In this document: positions 46,101 to 58,467 of the stretch, one piece after another | How positions within the stretch are numbered: the first letter of the stretch is position 1 | Layout: each line of letters opens with the position of its first letter | From: Hedera helix | Lineage: Eukaryota; Streptophyta; Magnoliopsida; Apiales; Araliaceae | DNA length: 64,000 nt | NCBI GenBank assembly: GCA_947179155.2 | Contig: OX359274.1 | Span: 46,707,564-46,771,563 of the forward strand | Direction of reading: 5' to 3' | Program-made: the position numbers and the translations under genes | The notes under the pieces: generated by a model | What the model was told of the DNA's origin: nothing | Database searches by the model: none | Seen by the model: the letters and a program-made list of their open reading frames with translations, nothing else

Positions 46101-46800
46101 TCTAGTTAGACTTAAACATGTGACTGTGTGCATCAAAATGTGACTTAATCTTATAAATTTGTTTACACTAACACTAAACATGGACACTTAATTTAAGTTT
46201 GTGCTTAAAAAGTTTTGGGAGATGTATGCACTTTAGTTATTGAGTTAAATTTGATATACAGATGTTGAATATATGAGTATGATCATGACACGTCATCTTT
46301 TATTATAAAGAGAGAGAAAAAATAACTGATTTTTGATGAAGTTGTATCGCTTTTTAGAATAAAAATAAATTTACTTGTTTATTTTTTTTTCTCTCACTTT
46401 TTATTCATATTTTTTTTTCTATTTCTACTTATTCATCTTTTTGAAATTTTATTCAAATTAATATTATTTTTTTCTTAATTGCACACAGCTAGCATGTGCC
46501 ACATAGACTAGTTAGTTAAAAATAAAGATAATTATATATAACATAAGTATTTTATTAATGAGATGTCGCGATCTTAATACTATTTATATAGACACTAATG
46601 ATGCATAAACGTTTAATTCTTAGTTGTTTTTGTGTTCTATTTCACAATGCTCAACTACACTTGAGGAAAATGAAAGCTGAGACTAAAGTTTAGTTTCATA
46701 AGAGCTATTGGACTTAATTGCAAATTATTAAAACTATGAGGATTAAAATTCACAAAATTAAGACTTTTAGAAATCAAATTAGCCAAAAGATAAAGATAAG
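43134..46800. other. Long AT-rich intergenic region
   Basis: I find no gene. Short frames such as 44498-44779 and 45597-45803 have homopolymer-like composition and no conserved motif. A near-perfect AT palindrome lies at about 45405-45470. Several T-runs and A-runs occur. Confidence 0.55.
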
Positions 46801-47361
46801 AAATTGGAGGAGTAAATGATGGGCTCGGCTGTTACATTTTATGCCAACACTGACAGAACGGTTCTATTCTCCAAAACGGTAGTTTGTTCGCAAATGGCAA
46901 TCATCACTTGTGGGGTCCACCGGATTCCTTCCACTCAAGTCCTTTAACAAATCTGGACCCTCCACGTACCCCACTTATTGGGCAACTCCAATAGTCATCC
47001 ATCAAACGGCGGTGATCTCTAATTCACCCACTCCCCTCCGCCTTATCCGCACTAGGGACCAACTACCCCCTCCACACAATCCCACGTCATCACCGTCTTT
47101 TCCAGAAATATAGAAGGACATTGCCGTCAACCAAAATTTAACCAATTTGAAATTTGTTTGACGCCGAATGTATCAGTCTATATCTAAAGCTTCTTCCTTT
47201 TTGGTACTAAACTCACACTTTTAGTGTATTAATGGTGGATCTAATTGATTGATTTGCATATACGCATATATATTTATAGATATATATTCATTATATATGT
47301 TATATATATGTGTGCATTTGAGCTGTTCAATTAAATTCAATAACTCGATCGGCGACGCTGG
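46801..47361 (+). promoter_or_regulatory. Probable upstream region of the IST1-like gene
   Basis: The composition becomes markedly less AT-rich at 46810-47110. No TATA box can be assigned with confidence. The open frame 46910-47113 lacks any recognisable feature. Confidence 0.3.
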
Positions 47362-47396
47362 ATGATATTATTAGGGCAAGGGTTTAGCGTCAATTG
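47362..47396 (+). other. Duplicated alternative first coding exon of the IST1-like gene
   Basis: ATG ATA TTA TTA GGG CAA GGG ... TG|GTTAGT encodes MILLGQGFSVN plus two bases, against MLGGLLGQGFGSK plus two bases in the exon at 47679. The start codon, LLGQGF core, splice phase and donor TG|GTTAGT are all kept. The upstream flanks are also similar (AGTGGATCTAAT at about 47513, GGTGGATCTAAT at about 47234), so a segment of roughly 300 bp was duplicated. It may serve as a second start exon. Confidence 0.5.
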
Positions 47397-47678
47397 GTTA
47401 GTTTCCAGAACTCAGTTCATCTATCTCTACATATACACACGTAGTTGCATTTATTTCGATATTTATTTATATATATGTTTCTGTATATAAGAAGCCTCAC
47501 TTTTGAGTATGTGCAATAGTGGATCTAATCGCATAGTTTTGGAATACATTCATAGTTATACACGCACATATTTTGCGTTATGCATTTACTTTTATACAAT
47601 TATATACGTATAGGCCTTTTTAGCTTTTTGAGTTAATATTTTCAGATCATTACCTAAAAATCACTTTCTGAATCAAAG

Positions 47679-50600
47679 ATGTTGGGCGGATTATTAGGGC
47701 AAGGATTTGGATCCAAATGGTTAGTCTTGATTCTCTTTCTCTCTGTATATACTTTTATGTATTTGTGTGTTTTTATATGTATTATTGATGTGTATATCTA
47801 TTATGTGTATGTATTGATTGTATTATGGATTTGGGTGTTGCGCTGAAGTAAATCACTGATTAAGCCGACAAAGACAAGAATTGAAGCGCTACGGAGGCGG
47901 GCGGAAGCAAAGCAGAGGTTTTTAAAGGAAGATCTGGCAAAACTACTTGCTAATGGCCTTGATATTAATGCATATGGAAGGGTGATACTTTCATACTTTT
48001 GCTTATTCTTTGATTGGATTATTCTCCTTTAAATTTATCTTTTTAGATCATGACCTATATGGCTTTGTTGTATTTATTTTCCTATATGGGTTAGAGCTCC
48101 AACCAAAAGCATAGAAGTTTTAAATTTTTATTCCCCCTCCCCTGGACCCCTGCTCCCAAAACTAGAAGGAAACATCATTTCGCGGTATCCAAAACTAAGG
48201 GGAAAGGTATTTTGAAATTGGGAACTGAGTGAGGTGTCCTATTTTGTTATATGACACAAGTATTTCTGAATTTCCTCAAGTGATTTGAGTTTTATCAAAC
48301 TCTAAAATTTTCCCAGTTTTTTAATCGCTACATTTGTGGGCTTTGGACTTGGTTCTTTAAACAGAATTTATCCCTTTATTTATGCAGGCCGGTGCTGTAA
48401 CTTTTATGCACTATTTGGTAGATTATGAAATAATACTGTTGTTTAAGATCAAGGATTATCCGTTGTTTAGGAATAAAGATCATCTGCTTCGATCTTCTAA
48501 GGATGTCTGGCTATTGTTTGGAATATTAGTTTGTTTTTATTATTTTCAATCGTAGTCATTTATTATTGTGGTCCATGCTCTGTAGTCTGTACATTTGATA
48601 TCTAAGAAGACGAATAACTTTTAAAAAAAAAGGTATTTTACATAATAATGCTACTCTTGAAGTACCAATGGTCTGCTCTTTGTCATGGTCCTCCTGGACT
48701 TTCTTCAAACACAAGGGATTTGGCTCCTGAGGTTTATTTTACTTTTTAACTCCAATTGCACTTGAGCTTAAAAAATGTTCAGTAGAATTGAGGTTTAAAT
48801 TTGAATTTTCTTACTTTGAGCCGTCTTAGTTGAACCGTCTTTAGTAAATATTATGGTGTATAATTGTTTGTGTATTCTTTTCCCTCCTTATGGATAGATG
48901 TCAGAATTAAAAAGCACAAGTTCTGCTTCAGTTGGGTATGGTACTTTTATATGGTTTTGAAGCAACTTGCTCTGCACCTACACGTCTGCAAATATTTTTT
49001 TCAGACATTTGTACTGACACAAATTTGTTTTAACAAGTAGCATAAATATTCTCACTTTAATGTGCACTTACTAAATGTTCTATCATGCGAGGTGTTGATA
49101 CAGACTGAAGAATTTCTTGCCGGTCTGCGCCTGTTGTGTTGTTATGATTTCATTGAGCACTATTGTGATTATATATTGAAGAACCTTTCAACCATGAAAA
49201 AACAGAGGTATGAATGTTACTTTGTCCCAAAAACTAAAAGAATTAATTTAAAAGTTTATTATCATTGGAAGTTTTGATAGCATCTATAGATGTTATGAAA
49301 ATGTGGATAGTAAGATCGGAGTATTGCAAACACTATGAAACCTTATAGTAAGATCAGAGTATTGCAAACACTTTTAGCTATCAGTTGTTTCAAAGGTGAA
49401 AAGATTGTTTAGTAGAGCAAAGATTTAAACATGCCTATTTAAAGCTCAAATAAGGAACGTTAGACAATGTTATATAAGCCAAAAGGCGGACCGAGGTGCA
49501 AAGGTCATCCTGGGGCCTAGGCGGGAGGCACGCCCAAGGCCTCATCAAAGTGAGGCACGCCTGATGCCTCATCAAAGTGAGGCACGCCTCATCAAAGTGT
49601 GTGTGTGTCTCTCTTTGTTTGTGTGTGTGCGTATACTGATAAGATGTTAATCAATTTATTGGCATGCTAACAATAATCATTTTGTGAATGACAAATATTT
49701 ATTAAGTTAAGTGCGATACCATATCATTCAGCATCCCAATCCAAAATAATCAACCAAATCAAAATTAAAGCAAACACAATTCAGCAAGTTTGATAAATGT
49801 GTTTTATTGACTAGTGTTCTCTTATACAATTTAGACATCAGATGGAACAATTTATTTGTGTTATTGACAAGCGTTCCTATCCTCATTTTTTCCCTTCCAG
49901 GGAATGCCCGGAAGTATGCAGGGAGGCTGTGTCATCTCTGATGTTCGCGGCAGCAAGATTTTCTGATCTGCCTGAACTACGTGACCTTAGGGATGCATTT
50001 CAGGAGAGAGATGGAAATTCTATAGAGCATTCGGTCAATCAAATGGTAATTTTCATGTACATATACTCAATGAATAAAATACTTAATACTTCAGAGTTAT
50101 GCTTCTTCATCTAACCAGATTTGCTATGTTTTATTAGTTTGTTGATACATTAGTTTCCAAGCCTCCCACAATGGAGAAGAGACTCCAACTTCTGCGAGAC
50201 ATAGCATCGGAGTTTTCAATAAAGTGGGACTCCCGGGGATTTGAGCAAAGGATGGCTAATCCTTCTGCATTTGTGCAGGCACGTCCTTTAGTTTTTGATT
50301 TTGAAACTAGTCACGCAGAAAAGAAAGCATATTCTCATACCTTAAGATCGTTGTCTATATACTCCTCTGCGATAAATTCTGAAAGAACTACTTCACATCA
50401 GTCTTGTTGAAGAGTTCATCACACTATAAACTGTTCTGAGATTTGTATGACTACATTTACAGGACCAATATAAGAAGTATGGGCCTTCCCATGTCACTAC
50501 TGATAAATGCAAATTCTCTAATGGAAAGGAAACTGATTCGAAGGGTGATAAACGTGATGTTATATCAAAAGAAAGGGGCAACTTTGTCAAAGATGGGCAG

Positions 50601-51896
50601 ACTATGCGCAATGGCAAGGAGGGTAGTGTCTTTAGGAGAGAGGTGGACATAAATTTTATCAGAAGACAGGAAAAAACTGGGAACGGAAATAATCTACTGA
50701 TGATTACAGGAGAAAAAGGAGAGAACAATGACATATCATATCGAGGAAGGCAAGAACTTAATGAAGAGAAGCATAGATCATCCAAACGAAAGGAGGACAG
50801 TGCTCCAACAGTAAGGTCAGGCAGCTCATCTCGTGGAAAAAGTATTGATGATACATACACAATGAAAAATGGTTGGGAGAACCCTATCCCTAAAGAAGAA
50901 AGGCATGATTCCTTGTTTCATGGAAAATCAGAGGTTGCTGCAAGCTGTGCTAGGCTTCCTGATGGTAGTAATGGTAAAGGTGGCTCATCTGTTGGTAATG
51001 AACGCGACAGTCGACAAAATGCTGGGAACTCGACAAAAAAAGTGCAGGAGGAAGATGCAGATAGATTAAAGTCCAACTACAACAGTCCTCGGCCTCCGCC
51101 ATATGTTAAATTGAAAGATAGTGTGATCCCTCCACCATATGTGAAACTGAAAGGAAGCAATGGTGAAGCTCATACTGGGTCTAAGCATAATGGTTTTGAT
51201 GGTGATTGCACCTCCAATGACCGTTCACCCTGTAACAAAGCCATTGCAGTTGTAAACTCGCATGGGAACCAAAAAGAACAAGATAATCCTCATTACGAGG
51301 AGGGGTTTGGTCCTACCAAAGTGAATAGTCATGGTCATGAGAAAGATCCCTGTTATCAGAATGATATACCTTTACCGAAACCAAGATCAGTTAGGAGGAA
51401 GCATTCAAAATCATCATCAAATCACTATGACAATTGGAAACTTGAAGATGCTGGAACTGTAAAGAGAAGTTCAAGTAGCAGGAGAAAAGAGCATTCAAGA
51501 AAGGGCTTACAAGTACTGTTTGACGATGAGCATCATAAAAAAGATGAGGAGGAAAGAATTATGGATAAACTGCTATTGCATTACAGTAAAAAAGCATCAA
51601 CTTATGACGTGGGAAAGTTGAGGAAAAAGTCTCAAGCTGATGCTTCAAATCAGATGGATGCAGATGGTAGTGAACTCCCACATGGAAGAAGAGCTGGTCC
51701 TAATGTGAATCCAGAGAAGGTTCCTCCAACTAGGTCTAATTCTCTACCTCACGAGCAAACTGCTCCATCAGAGCCAATAAAGGTTTATGCTCGTGCCAAT
51801 TCTTTCCAACCCGTTAACCAGGCACGCCATGTGCATCCCAAGTTGCCAGACTATGATGATCTGGCCGCCCAGTTTGCAGCCTTGAGAGGACGTTAA
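47679..51896 (+). CDS. IST1-like protein (ESCRT-III-associated regulator), 6 exons
   Basis: Exons are 47679-47719, 47849-47981, 49104-49207, 49901-50045, 50138-50278 and 50463-51896 (stop TAA). They sum to 1,998 nt, or 665 aa, all in frame. The IST1/Vps4-regulator domain covers about 1-188: LLGQGFGSK, RIEALRRRAEAKQRFLKED, CCYDFIEHYCDYIL, CPEVCREAVSSLMFAAARFSDLPEL and LQLLRDIASEFSIKWD. IST1 proteins bind CHMP1 and Vps4 and act in multivesicular-body sorting. The long last exon (~477 aa) is hydrophilic, low complexity and rich in Ser, Lys and Asp. It ends LPDYDDLAAQFAALRGR, which resembles an MIM1 motif that binds MIT domains. Plant ISTL paralogues share this layout. The intron after exon 5 is GC-AG. 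I do not assign an ISTL number. Confidence 0.92.
49490..49590 (+). repeat. Short GC-rich tandem repeat in an IST1-like intron
   Basis: About three units containing GAGGCACGCCT and CATCAAAGTGAGGCACGCCT lie in the intron 49208-49900 and run into a (GT)n tract. The GC content is unlike the surrounding intron. Confidence 0.6.
50279..50462 (+). other. GC-AG intron in the IST1-like gene
   Basis: The protein frame ...FVQ joins DQYKKYGPS in phase 0 only if the donor is GCAG|GCACGT and the acceptor is TTTACAG|GACCAA. The nearest GT donor (CAC|GTCCTT) would shift the frame. Intron retention would end the protein at the stop at 50410. Confidence 0.7.
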
Positions 51897-52891
51897 AGTT
51901 TTATGTGCAAGTTGAACTTTAGATATCTCAATTCTTCATACTATTGCATGGATGTACCGACTGAAGATTAAGCTTTGCTTCCACGAGGAGCTATGCTCAA
52001 ATAACTGAATGGACTACCAGATATTTCGTGACATAGGCCTTCCAACTCCTCGGTAATCAGAGAATAGCTTAACATTTTCCACGATCTAAAAAATGAGATA
52101 GCTATATGTTGTCCTGGGTTTCTCATTTCCGCAATTAAAGCCAAATTTCGTCTTGGTCTGCGTGCATTTTGTGGAGTACTTGTAAAACTCTAACTTTGCT
52201 CGTAACGTTACAGGACTCAACATGCGGCAAATTAATACATAGAAACTGAGATTTAGATTTGCTATATTGATTTTGTGGAGTGTTATACCAAATGATGACT
52301 GACCCTTTTCAGTTTTAGCCTACTAGTTGATATTGAAACGGCTTCTGTTTTATCACAGTAACCCAGGTAAAGAAGATTCACCTGTTTCATTATACTATTT
52401 GTGTGCTTTTTTTTATTTCTTTTTCTTTTTCATTATTTGTATTAAACAACTGAATATTTCGGAGCTCATTTTGCCATGGGAATATTTTAGTAGACACTAG
52501 CTAGAAGTCAATTAGTTGGTGAATTTCCCTCGTCTGCAAAAGTTTCCGGTGGCTATTTGATCGAGGTGCTTTTGTCAGTTTCGACAGTGTCTTCAGTATT
52601 AAAGCGAAAAGGAAACAAGCGAAAAAGAAACGCAGACCACAATGGGAAATTACCAATTTGACCTAACTCTTTAGAAAGAGAGACTTTAATATGAGTTAAG
52701 AGCCCAGAGGCCTACACGTACACACCCCAATTCCCGATTCTCTTGCTGTCTCCTATCCTGGTCACTGGAGAACACTCTTTCCCGCCAAAAAAGCTTATCC
52801 CCCTACCATTTATTACAGCACCTTTTCCCTCCACATTCTCCCACACACAAGCACACAAGAGTGTGTGAGAGATAGAGATAGGTTTAGAGAG
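51897..52891. other. Spacer between the IST1-like gene and the membrane-protein gene
   Basis: It contains the 3' UTR of the IST1-like gene and the promoter and leader of the next gene. The last ~100 bases are CT/CA-rich. No other gene is seen. Confidence 0.5.
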
Positions 52892-53713
52892 ATGAAGGGC
52901 ACTTCCAAGGTTATAATGGGGGCAACACTTGTGATGGTGGTGACCTTGGCCATTTTTCTAGGCTTGGTCATGGTATTATTGTTAGTTGAGCTCTACCGTT
53001 CTCTCGTACTTCGTCGCCGGAAAGAGCCCCAAACCACCTCTTCCGCTGACATGCCCAGTGGGAATGCCAATAATTCCTCTCAGCAACCTCAAAGCCTGTC
53101 AGAAACTCCCTCTGTCAGTAGCTTTGGAGTTCTTCGTGCTCCAAGAAGCCTCCTTTTCCCCGCAGTTTACGGCAAAGACAATGTCGACATAGAAATGGAA
53201 AATCCTCAGCCCCCTCAAACCTCAGAATCTCAAACCCAAAAACCCATTTCCGCCTCCCATCAATTCAAAATCCGTTACGCTTCACCACCTTCTCCTCCCT
53301 TAATATCAGTAATCTCTTCTCAGCCTGTTCATAAGGTTCCGATTCAAGGTGGCGGTGGTGCTAGTACTTCAAGTAATAGAGTATGTGGTGATTGCAAGGA
53401 AAATCTGGTATACATATCGAATCCAATTTACGACAACGAGCTGAGCCAGCAAAGCAGGCTAGATACACCATTCGAAACACCCGATTCATCACCTTCCCAG
53501 TTAGAAATGAGTGGGTCTTCTGGCGATGATGAGGATATTGCCTCAGTCCCAATAACGCCTACATTATCACCAATGAAGTCGCTTCCAGCTGAGGCATGTT
53601 CTGTTTCTCTTAGAGATGCTCGGTCACTCGCCACCTCGGGCAGTGACTCTAATAGTAATAATGGTCTCTCTTCATCGTCATCAGGATCTCCTTCCACTTC
53701 TCCTTCATGGTGA
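52892..53713 (+). CDS. Uncharacterised single-pass membrane protein with Ser-rich tail
   Basis: Single exon, 273 aa. I chose the first ATG (MKGTSKVIMGATLV); the frame is open a little further upstream, but only from a GTG. Residues about 8-35 are a long hydrophobic segment, followed by ELYRSLVLRRRKE, a positive cluster that suggests the C-terminal part faces the cytosol. The ~235-residue tail is rich in Ser, Pro and Thr, has one CxxC (VCGDCKENLVYISNPIYD) and short conserved-looking patches (FETPDSSP, VPITPTLSPMKSL). The Ser/Pro motifs could be phosphorylation sites. I recall unnamed plant homologues of this layout but no known function. The coding region has no interruption. Confidence 0.75.
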   Translation: MKGTSKVIMGATLVMVVTLAIFLGLVMVLLLVELYRSLVLRRRKEPQTTSSADMPSGNANNSSQQPQSLSETPSVSSFGVLRAPRSLLFPAVYGKDNVDIEMENPQPPQTSESQTQKPISASHQFKIRYASPPSPPLISVISSQPVHKVPIQGGGGASTSSNRVCGDCKENLVYISNPIYDNELSQQSRLDTPFETPDSSPSQLEMSGSSGDDEDIASVPITPTLSPMKSLPAEACSVSLRDARSLATSGSDSNSNNGLSSSSSGSPSTSPSW

Positions 53714-53877
53714 AGGATTCATGTTATCATATTAGCTAGACTAGTGCTAGAAGAGTTTATTTTTGGCATTCTTGTCAACTTTGTTAGGGTTTCACTTTCC
53801 TGTAAAAGTTTTGTACTGGGAATGCCTTTCACAACTTTTTCCCCCTCTTAAGGCGTGTCCATGGCTCTTCAATCCAA

Positions 53878-53879
<2 letters not shown>

Positions 53880-53955
<76 letters not shown>
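53880..53955. repeat. (CT)n(AT)n microsatellite
   Basis: About 20 CT units (53880-53920) pass directly into about 17 AT units (to 53955). It lies in the 3' flank of the membrane-protein gene. Confidence 0.95.
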
Positions 53956-53956
<1 letters not shown>

Positions 53957-54104
53957 CGGTGGTCATTGTTTTAGGTTTCCAAATAGGCTAGTTCAAGACA
54001 CAAAAGACTAATCCGGTAATCGTCCAAGATTTCGGGGGTTCGGTACTTATCGAATCGTACCAATTATATTGGTTATCATATTTTTTTTTCTTCTTATTAT
54101 TAAT

Positions 54105-54105
54105 A

Positions 54106-54140
<35 letters not shown>
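54105..54140. repeat. (AAT)n microsatellite
   Basis: A run of TAATAA trinucleotides sits in an AT-rich stretch with several (C)CGATA-type palindromic motifs and no gene. Confidence 0.9.
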
Positions 54141-54484
54141 TTTTTTGTATATATTCGATAAAAATCAATATCGAATCGACTTATTATTCAGTATATCGGT
54201 CCAACCGATACCAATATCAGTATCGAGTTTTAGATTATTTTGGTACCAATCCAGTTCGAGACGGTTTGTACCGGTTGAACATCCGTGTAAATAAGGAAAA
54301 AGTAATATGCCTTTTACTTTTTATTTAATAAAACGAGGTAATTTTGTATAAAATTTAAAATTATAGATTTTTTAAAATAAAATCTAAAAATAAAAAACTT
54401 AACTTTAAAAGATAAAATTACATCATTTTGTTAAGTAAGTTTAATCAAGTTTGGTTAAGACAATATCTTAGATTAGTTTTTCTA

Positions 54485-54485
<1 letters not shown>

Positions 54486-54533
<48 letters not shown>
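54486..54533. repeat. (TA)n microsatellite at an element border
   Basis: About 23 TA units directly abut the left terminus of the element at 54534. Confidence 0.95.
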
Positions 54534-54536
<3 letters not shown>

Positions 54537-55183
54537 AGAATGATCCATAGCAAATAATTGTTTTAAGCACAAGAGTAAGTATGATCCATAGCAAATAAAT
54601 TTTTTTTTTTTGCCCGATTGGATAAATTAAGCCAAAAAACATTTATGCTCTAACCACAAGAGTAAGAGTAGAAAAAAATTACAATCAAAATAATTATAAT
54701 TGTCCATTTTAGACCTTAAGTAAACATAGGTTGAATATTGACCATGTATTGGAGGGAACCATAAGATGAGACCATGAGTATCATCTATTTTTCACGAATA
54801 TTTATTACTCCACGATTTTGTAAAATAGTTGGCCATTTTACGATTTTGTTTGTGGTTGGGCACTCTACGACTAGAAGGAATAGTGGTCGACCACTTTACG
54901 ATTCTATAAGAGAGTTGACCACTCTAAGATTTTGCATGCGGTTGGCCACTCTACGACTAGAAGGACTAATAGTTAGGCAAAATTAAGCCAATTTTTTTCT
55001 CCTCCAACCGTTAATAGGGATAGCGGTTGAGAAAAACATCGTCGTTTTGACTAGCCGCTAATAGGAATAGCGGTTAAGCAATTTTTTTTTTCTTCCTTTT
55101 TGCACCGTTAGATCTCCATATGGATGGTGTAAAATTAATTTGCTAGAATAGTGTTCATAACAATTATTTACTATAGATTATTT

Positions 55184-55196
<13 letters not shown>
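54534..55196. mobile_element. 663-bp TIR element in TA repeats with internal tandem units
   Basis: The left end GGGAGAATGATCCATAGCAA and the reverse complement of the right end (GGGAAATAATCTATAGTAAA) are imperfect inverted repeats; both continue to TAATTGTT. Both flanks are (TA)n. Inside, units such as TTGGCCACTCTACGACTAGA recur at about 54830-54970, and 'CGTTAATAGGGATAGCGGTT' and 'CGCTAATAGGAATAGCGGTT' at 55010-55075. The right arm is related to the MITE at 37599-37885. No transposase is present. Confidence 0.7.
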
Positions 55197-55214
<18 letters not shown>

Positions 55215-55398
55215 CGCTTACATATTTTTTTATATATATGTGGAGAGCAATCCATAATACAATAATTATAAAACTTTATATGGTTATCAGATTTTACATA
55301 ATTTATTTTAAGATGGCATAATTCTCTTAATGCAACATAATGTTATTATAGGAGACTTGTGTCCTCAACACGGTCTCGTGGAAGAGTAAAGTATTTAT

Positions 55399-58264
55399 TG
55401 TAAGACCCCGAATTTTATGAAATACAAAATTTAATTTTTCTTCATGTATATATTTTTTTGAAACAGTAAGTGGTTAAATTAACAAAATTGAAAGTTAAGG
55501 ATGTTATGTGCAAATTTTATTTTGTCGGACAATATTCGCTTTGTCGGGGAATATTCGTTTGGTCGGGGAATATTCGTGCCGTACGACGGCGCCGAAATAA
55601 TAAATTATTGGTGGACCCCACAACGGAATATTTGTCGGATATAGAAAACGACAGAAGTAACCTTTTTAAATAAAAATAGTCAACGGAACTGTTAAAATAC
55701 CGGTGATAAAAGAATAGTAGCATACGGTAGTTTATGGTATTTTCTGTAGCACACAGTACTCTACAGTAACACACGGTATTGCATAGTGTCTCATATTATT
55801 GGTCTGATAATTGACACCGTAACTGTTACGCATCATTTCATCGATAATTGTCACTGCATAATATTTTATATTATCAATTCAATAATTGTTGTTACACAGT
55901 ATTTTGCATTATTGATTTAATAATTGTCATTACACTGTATTTTATATCATTGAGTCAATAATTGTTGTTGCACTGTTTTTAAAATTATTGAACCTAATAA
56001 TTGTCACAGTAACATATGCACAGTAATTCACATTATTGAATCAATAATTGTCATTACACAGTAACGTATGCTTTATTTTACATTATTGTTATCTCTATTA
56101 TGATGTTATTTAAACAGTTGTATTTCATTAATTTATTGACTTGATATCTAAGAGCTAACTATACTGTATTTATAACAATTAGTCATAATAATTGAATTGA
56201 TAAAGTTATTTGTTTATAATATAAAGTTAGGTGATTATTAGGTGATATGAAATGAATGGTGTAGATTAAAGTGTGAATTATTGTTGAATAATTGAATTGA
56301 TTTGTTTATAATATAAAGTTAGGTGATTATTAGGTGATATGAAATGAATGGTGTAGATTAAAGTGTGAATTATTGTTGAATAATTAAATTGATTTGTTTA
56401 TAATATAAAGTTAGGTGATTATTAGGTGATATGAAATGAATGGTGTAGATTAAAGATAATATAATATTTGAAATGGATGGTGTAGATTAAAAGATGATCT
56501 TTAAATGAATGGTTTAGATTAAATGAATGATAAGATTTTTGGCTATAAATAGAAGCCTTAACTTAAGGATTTTTCATAAACTTCCTTACTTGTTCTTTCT
56601 TTCTCTCTCTAAATACTTCTTGTGAAAGTTCTCTCTAAGTGTGCTTAAGTCATCTTGAGTATTTGTGAAGATCTATAAGTATACGTGTACTGTTCAAGTT
56701 AATCAACCTCATTTAAATCAATATCCAGTCACGTGTTACGGTAAGGGATACCATCTTTTTCATCTTCCATTATTCAAACATACTATGGTAAGGGATTATC
56801 ATTATTTGATTCTCGATAATAATATTGTTTCTTCCTTACTCATAAGACGTGCCTTTTATTTCCATGTATTAAATTGTGGGAATAACCTTACGGAGCGGAT
56901 TGCCGCCTGTTGGTGAATAACCTTTCGTATTTATTCATTATTAATCTCTGAGAATAACCTTACGGAGCGGATTGCCGCCTGTTTGGTGAATAACTCTTTG
57001 TACTCAAATTCTATTAAATTGTGGGAATAACCTTACGGAGCGGATTGCCGCCTGTTGGTGAATAACCCTTTGTATTAATTTCCTTCACCTTTTGTTAATC
57101 AAACCTGCTACGGTAAGGGATATTATTTTCTTTCATACTCCTAAATCGAAATTTATTATGGAACTATTGCTTCTATAATTCCTGAAAATATTATATGTTC
57201 CATAATAGTTGAACTTCATTATTTCAACTGAACCTTCCTATTTACGTGAACCTTTCTATTGAATTGTAACCGTTATTCTGAACTGTGGATCTTGAATATC
57301 ATTTTTAAATTTCACTCCACATCATGTTGACAATTTGGACATTATTTGAATCTGTACAAAGTAAACTTCCGATACTTATTGTTATCCTATTTCTTCTGTT
57401 CATCATTTATATCATTCTAATCATCCAAAAATCAAGCTGTTGTGAATATCTGTGGCCGGGGGCACAGATGTGATATATTTGTTGAACAGATGATAGGTTA
57501 AAGGCGATAAAATAGGTTAAAGGCGATACATCTGTTCGGTGTCTTTTATGGCACGTGGTGAATGTTCTCTTTGGCCCGTAGTGCAAAGATGAACTGTTGT
57601 TTGGTATGATTATGACCAAAGGCTGAATCTGGTATAATCATGATCGTTGGTGTTATATTGAATGTCTTTGGCCCGTAGTGCAAAGATGAACTGTTGATCT
57701 GCATGATTATGATCAGGAACTGTGAATTTGTATTATCTTGACTAATGATATTTCAGATGATAAAAGTTGATGATGTTTTTCCTAAAAAGAGAACCGAGTG
57801 GACATTATAGTCTGCATTATTCTTCTAATAGATTACTCATTCCGCTGCTATTATTGATCTGAACGTTGTTTAAGAATTTAACTGCAGTTTTTGATATAAA
57901 CCTTGTAGTCTATTGTATTCTATCAAGAACTCAACTGTTGAAGACTAATGATAATTTATTCGTCATTATCTTAGTCATGATATTCTTTACTGGGCTATTT
58001 GAGCTCACCCTTTCTTTTGTTCCATTGTTTTTCAACAGGAGATGAAAACATAACAGGGTCTAGCCGGGGAATGGAGTGAGGGTCCGAGGAATAGTTATCA
58101 TAGTCTTCACGTTTTGTAAAATAGTGTGGCAATAATAGTGAAGACTTAGTTGTGTATTATTATACACTATATTGTTGTACGTTGTGCTTTGTTGTAATAA
58201 TTTTGTTGTAGTCTTTTGACGACTCAAGTTTGGGCTGTGTGGGCCCAGATTTGGGGGCGTCACA
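55399..58264 (+). repeat. 5' LTR of element 2
   Basis: It starts TGTAAGACCCCGAATT and ends GGGGGCGTCACA. A TATA box, TATAAATA, is at 56544-56551. Compared with element 1, the middle (about 56090-56700) is replaced by three 92-bp units starting at 56211, 56303 and 56395 and by different promoter-proximal sequence. The later ~73-bp units are three here (56876, 56948, 57021) against five in element 1. Confidence 0.93.
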
Positions 58265-58266
58265 GT

Positions 58267-58278
58267 TGGCATCAGAGC
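58267..58278 (+). promoter_or_regulatory. Primer binding site of element 2
   Basis: TGGCATCAGAGC lies two bases after the LTR. It is the initiator-Met primer site with one substitution (TGGTATC to TGGCATC) relative to element 1. Confidence 0.8.
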
Positions 58279-58467
58279 TTAGGGATATGGTCTTTAATGG
58301 AGATTTGGGGTTAGAACTAGGAGGGGAGAGACGAATAGAATCAATCACTAGTGTGTCCTACCTAAATTAGATTTATTTTTTATCTAATGAATCGATTTGA
58401 ATGTAGGAACATGAAGAGATGAGTCAGTTTATTTGAACTAACATTTATTTTGTGACCACAGTTAATT

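Noticed and set aside
52865..52891. Upstream extension of the membrane protein by nine codons
   Set aside because: It would need a GTG start; the first ATG is at 52892 and directly precedes the hydrophobic segment.
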